Assembly (NCBI GenBank): GCA_019454205.1
Contig: CP075369.1
Location: forward strand, 372,001 to 436,000
Origin: Xanthobacteraceae bacterium
GTDB lineage: Bacteria; Pseudomonadota; Alphaproteobacteria; Rhizobiales; Xanthobacteraceae
DNA: 64,000 nt
Direction of reading: 5' to 3'
The notes beneath the pieces were generated by a model. The model searched no databases, was not told the origin of the DNA, and worked only from the letters and a program-made list of their open reading frames with translations. The first letter of the stretch is position 1. Each line of letters begins with the position of its first letter. A program made the translations under genes and the position numbers. This document shows positions 35,637 through 44,078 of this stretch, piece after piece.

Positions 35637-36038
35637 ATGCGCGCATTACTGAAACAGGTTTTCTCGTTCGGCCTGATCGGCTTCGTGAACGCGGCGATCG
35701 ACGCTGCCGTGTTCTTCACGGTCTATCATACGCTGACCGAGAGCCTCGTGGCGGCAAACGTCTGCGCCTGGCTGGTCGCGGTGACCTGCTCGTATTTCCT
35801 CAATTCGCGTTTTACCTTCGGCAAGCAGCCGCGGCTGAAGGACTACCTGTTCTTCGCCGCGACCCAGACCGGAGGGCTGGTCGCGAACACGACGGCGCTG
35901 GTGGTGGCGGTAAAGCTGCTCGCACCATTCGTCGATGCGTCGGCCGCGCTGGTGCTCGCCAAGATCATCGGCATCGGCGCGGGCTTCGTGGTGAACTTCA
36001 CGCTCGCGCGTTTTCTGGTGTTCCGCGCGCCCAACTAG
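35637..36038 (+). CDS. GtrA family membrane protein, putative lipid-linked sugar flippase
   Basis: 133 residues with four hydrophobic helices and the family start FSFGLIGFVNAAIDAAVFF, followed by ACTCSYFLNSRFTF-like sequence (here VTCSYFLNSRFTFG). GtrA proteins move undecaprenyl-phosphate-linked sugars across the inner membrane. It is divergent from the GT2 gene. Its TAG stop and the hisG stop on the other strand share the four bases CTAG. Confidence 0.9.
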   Translation: MRALLKQVFSFGLIGFVNAAIDAAVFFTVYHTLTESLVAANVCAWLVAVTCSYFLNSRFTFGKQPRLKDYLFFAATQTGGLVANTTALVVAVKLLAPFVDASAALVLAKIIGIGAGFVVNFTLARFLVFRAPN

Positions 36039-37006
36039 GCGAGCCGCGCCGCCAGCTTGTCGTACAGCGGATTGTCGCGCGCGAAGACATATTCCGGCGC
36101 GGACACGATCACGGTCTCCGCGCCGCGTTCGCGCAGGAACAGCGTGAGGTCGTGCAGCGTCGCGGGCGGGCAGAGCAGCGTCAGCATGCCCGAAGAGGTC
36201 GGCGGGCCGAGCGGTGAGACGACGCCGAAGCGGCCCTTCGCTTCCGCCAGCATTTCCGCGTCCGCGCCTTTGAAACGCAGCCGCACCTCGCGCATGGTGC
36301 GCGCGCGCCGTTCGGCGGCGATGCGGTCGAGCAATAATTGCGCGATGCGCTTTGCTTCCGCGCTCCAGTTCGCGCCGATCGAGGCGACAAGGTTGGCCTG
36401 CGAGCGCAGCATCACGCCGTCGTCGATCACCTTCAGGCCATTGCCTGCAAGCGTCGCGCCGGTCGTGGTGATGTCGACGATGAGTTCCGCCGTGCCTGCC
36501 GCGGGCGCGCCTTCGGTCGCGCCAAGGCTTTCGACAATGCGGTAATCCGCGATGCCGTGACCCGCGAAGAAGTTTCGCGTCATGTTGACGTACTTGGTCG
36601 CAACGCGCATGCGCGCTCCGCGTTTCGCGTGAAACGCGGTCGCCACGTCGTCGAGATCCTGCATCGAGCGCACGTCGATCCATGCCTGAGGCACGGCAAC
36701 CACGACATTCGCAAAGCCGAAGCCGAGGCCTTCGAGCATCACGATGCGCTCGTCCGCGTTGGGGATCGACTCGCGAATTAAATCCTCGCCGGTGACGCCG
36801 ATGTGGATGGTGCCCTGCGACAGCGAGGTCGCGATGTCGGCGGCGGAAAGATACGCGACCTCGACACCGGGAAGTTCGGGAATGGTGCCGCGGTAATCGC
36901 GTCCGCCGCGGCCCTGCACCAGCGACAGGCCCGCGCGCCCGAAGAACGCATGCGCGTTCTCCATCAGGCGGCCTTTGCTCGGCACGGCAAGAACGAGCGC
37001 GCTCAT
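36035..37006 (-). CDS. hisG: ATP phosphoribosyltransferase HisG, long form
   Basis: First committed enzyme of histidine synthesis, joining ATP and PRPP. ATG 37006, overlapping the hisZ stop as ATGA, gives MSALVLAVPSKGRLMENAHA and 323 residues. The catalytic domain has HIGVTGEDLIRES and VDITTTGATLAGNGL (PRPP loop). After about residue 230 there is an additional domain ending EYVFARDNPLYDKLAARLA, so this is the long type. Long HisG normally works without HisZ, yet hisZ is adjacent; Bradyrhizobium-type genomes show the same combination. Confidence 0.93.
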   Translation of the reverse strand: MSALVLAVPSKGRLMENAHAFFGRAGLSLVQGRGGRDYRGTIPELPGVEVAYLSAADIATSLSQGTIHIGVTGEDLIRESIPNADERIVMLEGLGFGFANVVVAVPQAWIDVRSMQDLDDVATAFHAKRGARMRVATKYVNMTRNFFAGHGIADYRIVESLGATEGAPAAGTAELIVDITTTGATLAGNGLKVIDDGVMLRSQANLVASIGANWSAEAKRIAQLLLDRIAAERRARTMREVRLRFKGADAEMLAEAKGRFGVVSPLGPPTSSGMLTLLCPPATLHDLTLFLRERGAETVIVSAPEYVFARDNPLYDKLAARLA

Positions 37007-38136
37007 TTCGCACCCGCTTTTTCGAGTTCGGCGACCCATGCGGCGAAACCGACCGCGGGCACCGGCGTTGCATTGCCGAGAAGTGTCAGCAGCGAGTCAT
37101 AGCGTCCGCCCGCGACCAGCGGCCAGTTCACGCGCTCCGCGGGATCGTAGAGTTCGAACACCATGCCGGAATAATAATCGAGCGCGCGGCCGAAAGCGGT
37201 CGCGAAACGGATTTTCGCGACGTCGATTCCGGCGGCAGCGAAGAAGCCCGCGCGCTGCTCGAAGAAGTCGAGCGCTTCCGTGAGATCAAGGTTTGCGTCG
37301 TTCGCGAGTGCGCGCAGCGAAGCCAGCGCGTCGTCGGGGTCGCCCGCGATGCGCAGGTATTTTTCCAGCACCGTGCTCGCTTCCGGCGCAAGACCCGCAG
37401 TCGCGCCGCGCGAGGCCTGTTCCAGAAAGCGCTCGGAGATTTCCTCGACCGTGCGGCCGCCGACCGCGGAGATGCCCGCGATGGAAAGAATGTCGGAGAC
37501 GAAAGCGCGCGCTTCGCGCGGGTCCGCGCCTTCCAGCGCGGCGAGCACGCCCGCGTGGGACTTGCGCGGGTCCTTCACGCCCTTGAGGTTCGCGAGATCG
37601 GCTTCCAGCGTGCCGGTGCGGTTGAAGTCTTTCAGTAGCCGCCGCTGCCATACCGGCGGCAATTTCAACGCCGCGACCAGCGCCGAGAACAGGCCGACAT
37701 CGCCCATGCGGATCGCAGGCGCATCTACGCCAAAAGCACGTGCGGATTCGAGCGCGAGCGCGAGACATTCCGCGTCGGCTGCCGCCTTGTCCTCGCGGCC
37801 GAGCTGTTCGATCCCGCCTTGCAGATATTCGCCGCTGCCGCCGCCGCGGTCGCGGAACACCGGGCCGAGGTAGCAGTAGCTCGCTGGACCGCCGGTGCCC
37901 TTATTCATGTGCGCGCGGCAAACCGGGATGGTGAGGTCGGGGCGCAGGCAGAGTTCGTCGCCGGTGGAATCGGTGAAGGTAAACAGGCGGCGGCGCAGTT
38001 CCTCGCCCGAAAGCTCGAGGAAAATCTCGGCCGGTTGCAGGATCGCCGGCTCCACGCGCGCATAGCCCGCGCGCTCGTAGAGTTCTACGAGCACGGCGCC
38101 GGAGCCGTTCTTGCCGTTGGTCGTGCCTGTCGTCAT
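37003..38136 (-). CDS. hisZ: ATP phosphoribosyltransferase regulatory subunit HisZ
   Basis: 377-residue paralogue of histidyl-tRNA synthetase without tRNA charging function; it supports and regulates HisG. Class II synthetase-like motifs remain: LCLRPDLTIPVCRAH, YCYLGPVFRD and FGRALDYYSGMVFELYD, plus AGGRYDSLL. There is no C-terminal anticodon-binding domain, which separates it from HisS. It overlaps hisG by four bases and lies 70 bases behind hisS. Confidence 0.93.
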   Translation of the reverse strand: MTTGTTNGKNGSGAVLVELYERAGYARVEPAILQPAEIFLELSGEELRRRLFTFTDSTGDELCLRPDLTIPVCRAHMNKGTGGPASYCYLGPVFRDRGGGSGEYLQGGIEQLGREDKAAADAECLALALESARAFGVDAPAIRMGDVGLFSALVAALKLPPVWQRRLLKDFNRTGTLEADLANLKGVKDPRKSHAGVLAALEGADPREARAFVSDILSIAGISAVGGRTVEEISERFLEQASRGATAGLAPEASTVLEKYLRIAGDPDDALASLRALANDANLDLTEALDFFEQRAGFFAAAGIDVAKIRFATAFGRALDYYSGMVFELYDPAERVNWPLVAGGRYDSLLTLLGNATPVPAVGFAAWVAELEKAGAK

Positions 38137-38206
38137 GGCGCGGGCTTGTAGCAGGGAGTGGGGAGGGGCGCTATCGCGCTTCGAGCGGAAGGTTAGGGGC
38201 GTCCGG

Positions 38207-39685
38207 TCAATGGATACCGTGCCGCTTGAGCACTTCCTGCACGGTCTCGACCAGCTTGTCGGCGCTGACGGAGAACTGCGCCGGGCGCGAAGCGCGCCAT
38301 TCGGCGTTCGAGGCGATGGCTTCCGCCGCCTTCTTGCCGTCGATCAGATCCTTGATCTGCACTTCGCCGTTCGCCAGTTCGTCGCCGCCCTGGATGACCG
38401 CGACCGGCGAGTTGCGCTTGTCGGCGTATTTAAGCTGGTTGCCGAAGTTCTTCGGGTTGCCGAGATAGAGTTCGGCGCGGATGTTGGCGAGGCGCAGCGC
38501 CTTCACCATCGCCTGATAATCGGCGATGCGATCCTTGTCGAACACGGTGACGACCACGGGGCCGTATTCCGGTTTGTCGTCGATTTTCTTAAGCGCTTTC
38601 AGCGCCGCTAACAGACGCGACACGCCGATTGAAAAGCCGGTCGCGGGTACAGGCTCGGCGCGGAAGCGTGCGATCAGTCCGTCATAACGCCCGCCGCCGC
38701 CGACCGAGCCGAAGCGGACCGGATTTCCCTTCTCGTCTTTCGTCTGGAAAGTCAGTTCGGCCTCGTAGACCGGGCCGGTGTAATATTCGAGGCCGCGCAC
38801 GACGGCGGGATCGACGATCACGCGGTTGCTGTAATCGGAAGCCGCAAGCAGCTTGCTGATCGTGATCAGTTCCTCAATGCCTTCCTCGCCCGCGGGGGAG
38901 AGCTTCACGTTCTCTTTTATATTGGTGACGGTCTCGCGGTTGCCTGCGCCACGCGCGGACACGAATTTCAGGATCGCGTCGATACCACCCGCGTCGAGAC
39001 CCGCGCCCTTGGTGAAGTCGCCGGACTCGTCCTTGCGTCCCGCACCGAGCAACTGCTTCACGCCTTCGATGCCGAGACGGTCCAGCTTGTCGATGGCGCG
39101 CAACACGGTGAGGCGCTGTTCAGGCGCGATGTTCGCCGCGTCCATCACGCCGTCGAGCACCTTGCGGTTGTTGACCTTGATGATGTAGTCGCCGCGCGCA
39201 ATGCCGAGCGCTTCCAGCGTATCGGCGGCCATCATGCACATCTCGGCATCCGCCGCGACCGAAGCCGCGCCGACCGTATCCGCGTCGAACTGGAGAAATT
39301 GGCGGAAGCGGCCCGGACCCGGCTTCTCGTTCCGGAATACATGGCCGAAGCGATACGAGCGATAAGGTTTCGGCAGCGCGTCGAAATTCGCGGCGACGTA
39401 GCGCGCGAGCGGCGCGGTCAGGTCGTAGCGTAGCGAGAGCCACTGTTCGTCGTCGTCCTGAAACGAGAACACGCCTTCGTTCGGCCGGTCGCTGTCGGGC
39501 AGGAATTTTCCGAGCGCTTCGGTGTATTCGATCGCGGGGGTCTCCACCGCCTCGAAGCCGTAGCGCTCGTAGACGCGGCGGATCGCGTCCGTCATGTCGC
39601 GCAGCGCGCGCAATTCGGACGGCCCGCGGTCTTCGAGGCCGCGGGGCAGGCGGGGCTTGATCTTGTTTTTCTTGTCGTTGCTCAT
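38207..39685 (-). CDS. hisS: Histidyl-tRNA synthetase
   Basis: Class II aminoacyl-tRNA synthetase, 492 residues from ATG 39685 (MSNDKKNKIKPRLPRGLEDR). Motif 2 region YRFGHVFRNEKPGPGRFRQF, histidine-binding GLEYYTGPVYEAEL, motif 3 GGGRYDGLIARF, and a C-terminal anticodon-binding domain around VVVTVFDKDRIADYQ. Long insertions mark the alphaproteobacterial form. It starts one base after the stop of the DUF1304 gene. Confidence 0.96.
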   Translation of the reverse strand: MSNDKKNKIKPRLPRGLEDRGPSELRALRDMTDAIRRVYERYGFEAVETPAIEYTEALGKFLPDSDRPNEGVFSFQDDDEQWLSLRYDLTAPLARYVAANFDALPKPYRSYRFGHVFRNEKPGPGRFRQFLQFDADTVGAASVAADAEMCMMAADTLEALGIARGDYIIKVNNRKVLDGVMDAANIAPEQRLTVLRAIDKLDRLGIEGVKQLLGAGRKDESGDFTKGAGLDAGGIDAILKFVSARGAGNRETVTNIKENVKLSPAGEEGIEELITISKLLAASDYSNRVIVDPAVVRGLEYYTGPVYEAELTFQTKDEKGNPVRFGSVGGGGRYDGLIARFRAEPVPATGFSIGVSRLLAALKALKKIDDKPEYGPVVVTVFDKDRIADYQAMVKALRLANIRAELYLGNPKNFGNQLKYADKRNSPVAVIQGGDELANGEVQIKDLIDGKKAAEAIASNAEWRASRPAQFSVSADKLVETVQEVLKRHGIH

Positions 39686-39686
39686 T

Positions 39687-40055
39687 TTACCTGTTCGCCA
39701 GCCAGACAAAGAGCAGCGCAATCGCAGCCGGCACCGTCTGGATCATGATGATGCGCGACGAAACGCTGTAGCCGCCATAGAGGCCGGCCGCCATCACGCA
39801 CAGCAGGAAGAAGACCTTGAAGTGGAATGCCACCGCCGGGTTCGAGGCGATCAATCCGTAGACCAGGCCCGCGGCGAGGAAGCCATTATAGAGGCCTTGG
39901 TTGGCGGCGAGCACGGCGGTCGCCTGCGCCTGTTGCGCGCTCATGTTGAAGGCGCGCAGGCCCGTCGGCGTGGTCCACAGAAACATCTCCAGCACGAGAA
40001 TATAGGCGTGCAGCGCGGCGACGAGGCCGACCAGAATGTTCGCAATCAATGCCAT
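39687..40055 (-). CDS. DUF1304 family membrane protein
   Basis: 122 residues, four hydrophobic helices, with the family-type segments LVAALHAYILVLEMFLW and NQGLYNGFLAAGLVYG. Function unknown; relatives are small inner-membrane proteins. It directly precedes hisS with a one-base gap, so the two are very probably on one mRNA, although no functional link is known. Confidence 0.85.
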   Translation of the reverse strand: MALIANILVGLVAALHAYILVLEMFLWTTPTGLRAFNMSAQQAQATAVLAANQGLYNGFLAAGLVYGLIASNPAVAFHFKVFFLLCVMAAGLYGGYSVSSRIIMIQTVPAAIALLFVWLANR

Positions 40056-40169
40056 GGGAAGTCCCCGGACGGCGAAATGCCGTCATCGGCGGGTGGTAAA
40101 GGAGCAAGGCCGTGGCGGCAAGTTCTGCTCGCCGTCCCGGCTTCGCTTCGTCCGGCAGGGCGTCGAGAG

Positions 40170-41600
40170 CTACTCCTGCACCCAGCTCTGCATTTTCCGG
40201 TAGATCGTGGACGGCGCGATTTCCAGCGCGGCAGCGGCCTTCTGCGCGTTGCCGTCGAAGGCCTTGAGCGCTTCCTCGATGATACGCTGCTCCTGTAGCC
40301 AGTACGGGTCGATCGACGGGCTGGCGACGCGCGGCAGCGGTCCCGTATCGCGGGCAGCTTCGTGAGCCGCGCCGACCGGCAGGTCGAGCATCGCACCGGT
40401 GACTTCCGCGCCGTCATGGAGCACCACGACGCGGCGGATGACGTTCTGCAACTGGCGCACGTTGCCCGGCCAGCGATAGGCGAGCAGCGCGCTTTCCGCT
40501 TCCGCGTCGAAACCCGCGAATGCCCGGCCTTCTTCGCCCGCGAAACGCGCGAGGAAAGAACGCGCGAGCAGAAGGATGTCGCCGCCGCGCTCGCGTAGCG
40601 CAGGCAGGTTCATCGGCAGCACATGCAGCCGGTAATAGAGATCTTCGCGGAAGCGGCCCGCTTCCACTTCCGCTTTCGGGTCGCGGTTGGTGGCGCAGAC
40701 GAAACGCACGTTCACCTGCTGCTCCTTCGAGCCGCCGACGCGGCGGAAGGTGCCGGTCTGGATGAAGCGCAGCAGCTTCGCCTGCAACGCGATATCCATT
40801 TCGCAGATTTCGTCGAGGAATAGCGTGCCGCCGTTCGCAAGCTCGGCCGCACCCGCGCGGTCCTCGTGCGCGGAAGTGAAGGCGCCTTTCACGTGGCCGA
40901 AGATTTCGCTTTCCATCAATTCTTTCGGGATCGCGCCGCAGTTGAGCGCGATGAACGGGCCGTTGCCCGCGCGCGAACGCGCATGGATCGCCTCGGCGCA
41001 GACTTCCTTGCCGGTGCCGCTCTCGCCGGTGACGAAGACCGGCGCTTTCGACGGCGCGATGCGCGCGATCTGCGCATAGACTTCTTTCATCGTACCGGAA
41101 GCGCCGATGAAGCCCTCGAAGGTTTCGTCCGTCTCGTGCGCGGGCATTTCCGCAACCGCCACGCGGTGCGAGTTATGTTCGCGCAGGCGAGCGAGCAGGC
41201 GGCGCGCAAATTCTTTCGGCTGGAACGGCTTGACGACGAAGTCGTTGACCCCGGCGCGGATCGCCTCCACCGCCGCCGTGACCGAACCGGTGGAAGAAGT
41301 CGCGACCACAGGCCCGTGGATGCCGGCTTCGCGCAGCCCCGCGATCATTTCCATGTTCGCGGAGAGCGCGCGGCGGTCGAAGGTCACGACCGCGGCCGCG
41401 AAGGAAGCCTTCCGGGCGGCCGCCACGGCATCTTCCGCGCGCTCGGCCTCGACGATTTCGAGCGGCAGCGGAGATACGCTTGCCAGCGCTTTCGCGAGCA
41501 GGCGGCGGGTGGGCGGATCGTGATCTACGACGAGAACACGGGCGGGCTGAGACGCAGACGCAACGCGATTTGGCTCGGACGAGCCGTTATTCCTTACCAT
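40170..41600 (-). CDS. LuxO-like sigma-54-dependent response regulator
   Basis: 476 residues from ATG 41600. Order: receiver domain (VLVVDHDPPTRRLL to DFVVKPFQP, residues ~20-135), AAA+ domain with Walker A GESGTGKE, Walker B GGTLFLDE and the sigma-54 contact loop GAFTSA (consensus GAFTGA), then a Fis-type HTH (AALEIAPSTIYRKMQ). The central domain strongly resembles LuxO, including LQAKLLRFIQTGTFRRVG. The receiver is atypical: the probable acceptor loop reads TFDRRALSAN, lacking the usual MP and Gly. No sensor kinase is adjacent. It activates sigma-54 promoters; the targets are unknown. Confidence 0.88.
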   Translation of the reverse strand: MVRNNGSSEPNRVASASQPARVLVVDHDPPTRRLLAKALASVSPLPLEIVEAERAEDAVAAARKASFAAAVVTFDRRALSANMEMIAGLREAGIHGPVVATSSTGSVTAAVEAIRAGVNDFVVKPFQPKEFARRLLARLREHNSHRVAVAEMPAHETDETFEGFIGASGTMKEVYAQIARIAPSKAPVFVTGESGTGKEVCAEAIHARSRAGNGPFIALNCGAIPKELMESEIFGHVKGAFTSAHEDRAGAAELANGGTLFLDEICEMDIALQAKLLRFIQTGTFRRVGGSKEQQVNVRFVCATNRDPKAEVEAGRFREDLYYRLHVLPMNLPALRERGGDILLLARSFLARFAGEEGRAFAGFDAEAESALLAYRWPGNVRQLQNVIRRVVVLHDGAEVTGAMLDLPVGAAHEAARDTGPLPRVASPSIDPYWLQEQRIIEEALKAFDGNAQKAAAALEIAPSTIYRKMQSWVQE

Positions 41601-41761
41601 TACCGGGCGACCCCTCGACGCGGACTGGTTACAGGCGTGGCCTTCTGGAAACGCCCTATTTCGAGGGTGACCTTCGCAAAACAGGGTAAACAAACCTTTG
41701 CCAAGGCTAAGAATTAGGCGTCTAAACGGACTTTCCGTTCGCCCGGTCGAGGGAGTTTGTG

Positions 41762-42088
41762 ATGCCGGTTCGCGTGCCTGCCGCTGCTGCGGTGGTTTTG
41801 CTGTCGTTCACGCTAGCGGCAGGCGCAGCCGACAAGACCTTCAACCTGACTTGCGAAAAGCTCAAAGTGCGGATCACGGTGGATGTGGACGGGTCAAATA
41901 TCTGGCGCGGGAAAACCGCGAAGCTGCAGATCGGCGACCGCGAGCCGCAAACACTGAACAAGCAGGAAGCGGGCGTCGGCGAGTATCTCTATTCCAACGG
42001 AAATTTCGAATTTCACAATTTCCGTAAAATCACCACGCTCAGCGACAAGAAAAAGAAAAACGCTTTCTACGATTGTGACTGGAAATAA
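41762..42088 (+). CDS. Small exported protein, function unknown
   Basis: 108 residues from ATG 41762 (GTG three bases earlier is possible), with GAGGGAG upstream as ribosome site. A signal peptide ends near AAGAADK. The mature part of about 85 residues has two cysteines, one at each end (LTCEKL and YDCDWK), that could form a disulfide, and a basic LSDKKKKNAF patch. Predicted mostly beta from alternating pattern. No family recognised. It precedes the aminotransferase by 28 bases on the same strand. Confidence 0.65.
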   Translation: MPVRVPAAAAVVLLSFTLAAGAADKTFNLTCEKLKVRITVDVDGSNIWRGKTAKLQIGDREPQTLNKQEAGVGEYLYSNGNFEFHNFRKITTLSDKKKKNAFYDCDWK

Positions 42089-42116
42089 CGGGAACGAGTA
42101 GCGCCGAGGAAACACA

Positions 42117-43460
42117 ATGTCCGTTGCCTACGATTTCGACGCCAAGTACGCCCCGAACGATCTCGAGTCGTTCTGGATTCCCTTCACCGCCAATCGTGCC
42201 TTCAAGAAGCGTCCGCGCCTCGTCATCGGCGCAAAGGACATGCACTACACCGCAGCGAACGGCCACAAGGTGCTGGACGGTGCTGCCGGCCTGTGGTGCA
42301 TCAATCCGGGCCACAACCGCGCGCCAATCGTCGAAGCGATCCGCACGCAGGCGGCGGAAATGGATTTCGCGCCCTCGTTCCAGTTCTCGCATCCGAAGGC
42401 GTTTACGCTCGCATCGCGCATCGCGGAGCTGGCGCCCGGCGACCTCGATCATGTCTTCTTCTGCAATTCGGGTTCGGAAGCGGTCGACACCGCGCTCAAA
42501 ATCGCGCTCGCCTATCACAACGTCACCGGCAACGCCTCGCGCACGCGCCTGATTGGCCGCGAGCGCGGCTATCACGGCGTCGGTTTCGGCGGCATTTCGG
42601 TCGGCGGCATGGTCGCGAACCGAAAGCAGTTCGGCACCGCGCTCGGCGGCACCGACCACATGCGCGCAACCTACGATCGCGAGAAACAGGCCTTCTCGAA
42701 AGGCGAGCCGGAATACGGCGCCGAGTTTGCGGAAGATTTGGAACGTCTCGTCGCGCTGCATGACGCTTCGACGATTGCAGCGGTGATCGTGGAGCCGATG
42801 TCCGGCTCAACCGGCGTGGTGCCTTCTCCGAAGGGCTACCTGAAGCGGTTGCGCGAAATCTGCGACAAGTACGGCATCCTGCTCATCTTCGACGAGGTGA
42901 TCACCGGCTATGGCCGTCTTGGTCACGCCTTCGCGGCGGAACGCTACGGCGTGGTGCCCGACCTCATCACCTTCGCAAAGGGGATCACCGCCGGATCGGT
43001 GCCGATGGGCGGCGTGATCGCGCGCAAGGGAATCTACGACGCCTTCATGAAAGGCCCGGAGCACGTCATCGAACTGTTCCACGGCTACACGTATTCGGCG
43101 CATCCGCTCGCCGTCGCGGCCGGTATCGCCACGCTCGATCTCTACAAGGAAGAAGACCTCTTCAACCGCGCGAAGAAGATCGAGCCGCTATGGTACGACG
43201 CGGCGATGTCGCTCAAGGGAACGCCCGGCGTACTCGACATCCGCTGCGTCGGTCTCACCTGCGGCATTGATCTTAGCCCCCGCGCCGATGCGCCGGGCAA
43301 GCGCGGCTACGAGTCGCTCGAATACGCCTTCCACGATCTCGGCATCATGATCCGCGCCGCAGGCGACACGCTTTGCGTTTCGCCGCCGCTGATTGTTTCG
43401 GAATCGCAGATCGGCGAAATTTTCGAGAAGCTCGGCAAGGTGATCAAGGCGATTCAGTAG
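42117..43460 (+). CDS. Class III aminotransferase, beta-alanine/omega-amino acid:pyruvate type
   Basis: PLP enzyme of 447 residues, close to bacterial omega-amino acid-pyruvate aminotransferases. The start region FDAKYAPNDLESFWIPFTANRAFK is characteristic of that group. PLP-site features: NSGSEAVDTALK, IFDEVITGYGRLG, and the Schiff-base Lys in TFAKGITAG. The arginine region of class III enzymes follows at HGYTYSAHPLA. It transfers the amino group of beta-alanine or similar omega-amines to pyruvate. Its last 17 bases overlap the convergent ferric-reductase-like gene. Confidence 0.92.
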   Translation: MSVAYDFDAKYAPNDLESFWIPFTANRAFKKRPRLVIGAKDMHYTAANGHKVLDGAAGLWCINPGHNRAPIVEAIRTQAAEMDFAPSFQFSHPKAFTLASRIAELAPGDLDHVFFCNSGSEAVDTALKIALAYHNVTGNASRTRLIGRERGYHGVGFGGISVGGMVANRKQFGTALGGTDHMRATYDREKQAFSKGEPEYGAEFAEDLERLVALHDASTIAAVIVEPMSGSTGVVPSPKGYLKRLREICDKYGILLIFDEVITGYGRLGHAFAAERYGVVPDLITFAKGITAGSVPMGGVIARKGIYDAFMKGPEHVIELFHGYTYSAHPLAVAAGIATLDLYKEEDLFNRAKKIEPLWYDAAMSLKGTPGVLDIRCVGLTCGIDLSPRADAPGKRGYESLEYAFHDLGIMIRAAGDTLCVSPPLIVSESQIGEIFEKLGKVIKAIQ

Positions 43461-44070
43461 GCCGCGTCACGCGCTGTTTTCGCAGCCAGAGGTCGGCAAA
43501 GACCTTGACGGTCGCGGCGACAACAAGCGCACAAAGTGCTGCCTTCGACATCGTCTCCATCGTGCCTTCGATCAGCATGCCGTGGACGACGCTGCCGCCG
43601 ACGATGATCGCGGCCAGCGACGCATGCGTGATGCGCCACGTCCGCAGTTCAAGCCTACGGCGGAGCAGGGCAAGCAATGCAGTGGCGAAGATTGCCCACA
43701 TCGCAACCACGCCGAACGGCGAGAACAAGGTCGGCGAACGGAACAGAAGTGCGTCCAGCATGTCTGGCGGACTGGTGATCCAAAGTCCCGCGACATGGAC
43801 AATGATCGCTGCAACCAGCGCGCCGCCGATCCAGTGATGCACGCGCCGCGCGCGATAGGCCGATAGCCCCGGCAAGTAACCGGCAATCAATAAAGGCTGA
43901 ACCAGCAGCAGACCCAGCCCGATAATACCCGCGAAGCAGGCCGCGATATAAATTGCATCGCGCCATTGCAGATACGGGCTTGTTGCCGCGAGCGCGATTG
44001 GCGCGCAGATCGCGGCTGCAAGGACGGCCCAGATCAAGACAGTACGCGCCGGCCCCATCTTTTCGTTCAC
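43444..44070 (-). CDS. Ferric-reductase-like cytochrome b membrane protein
   Basis: 208 residues with six predicted helices and paired histidines in two of them (RRVHHWIGGALVAAIIVHVAG and RITHASLAAIIVGGSVVHG, both within ferric-reductase-like transmembrane domains), which would hold two hemes across the membrane. There is no FAD/NAD domain, so it needs an electron partner. It is eight bases behind a Tat-exported intradiol-dioxygenase-like gene, and the two form an operon. Probably shuttles electrons between quinone or cytosol and the periplasm; this is inference. Confidence 0.8.
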   Translation of the reverse strand: MNEKMGPARTVLIWAVLAAAICAPIALAATSPYLQWRDAIYIAACFAGIIGLGLLLVQPLLIAGYLPGLSAYRARRVHHWIGGALVAAIIVHVAGLWITSPPDMLDALLFRSPTLFSPFGVVAMWAIFATALLALLRRRLELRTWRITHASLAAIIVGGSVVHGMLIEGTMETMSKAALCALVVAATVKVFADLWLRKQRVTRPTESP

Positions 44071-44078
44071 GAAAGCGG

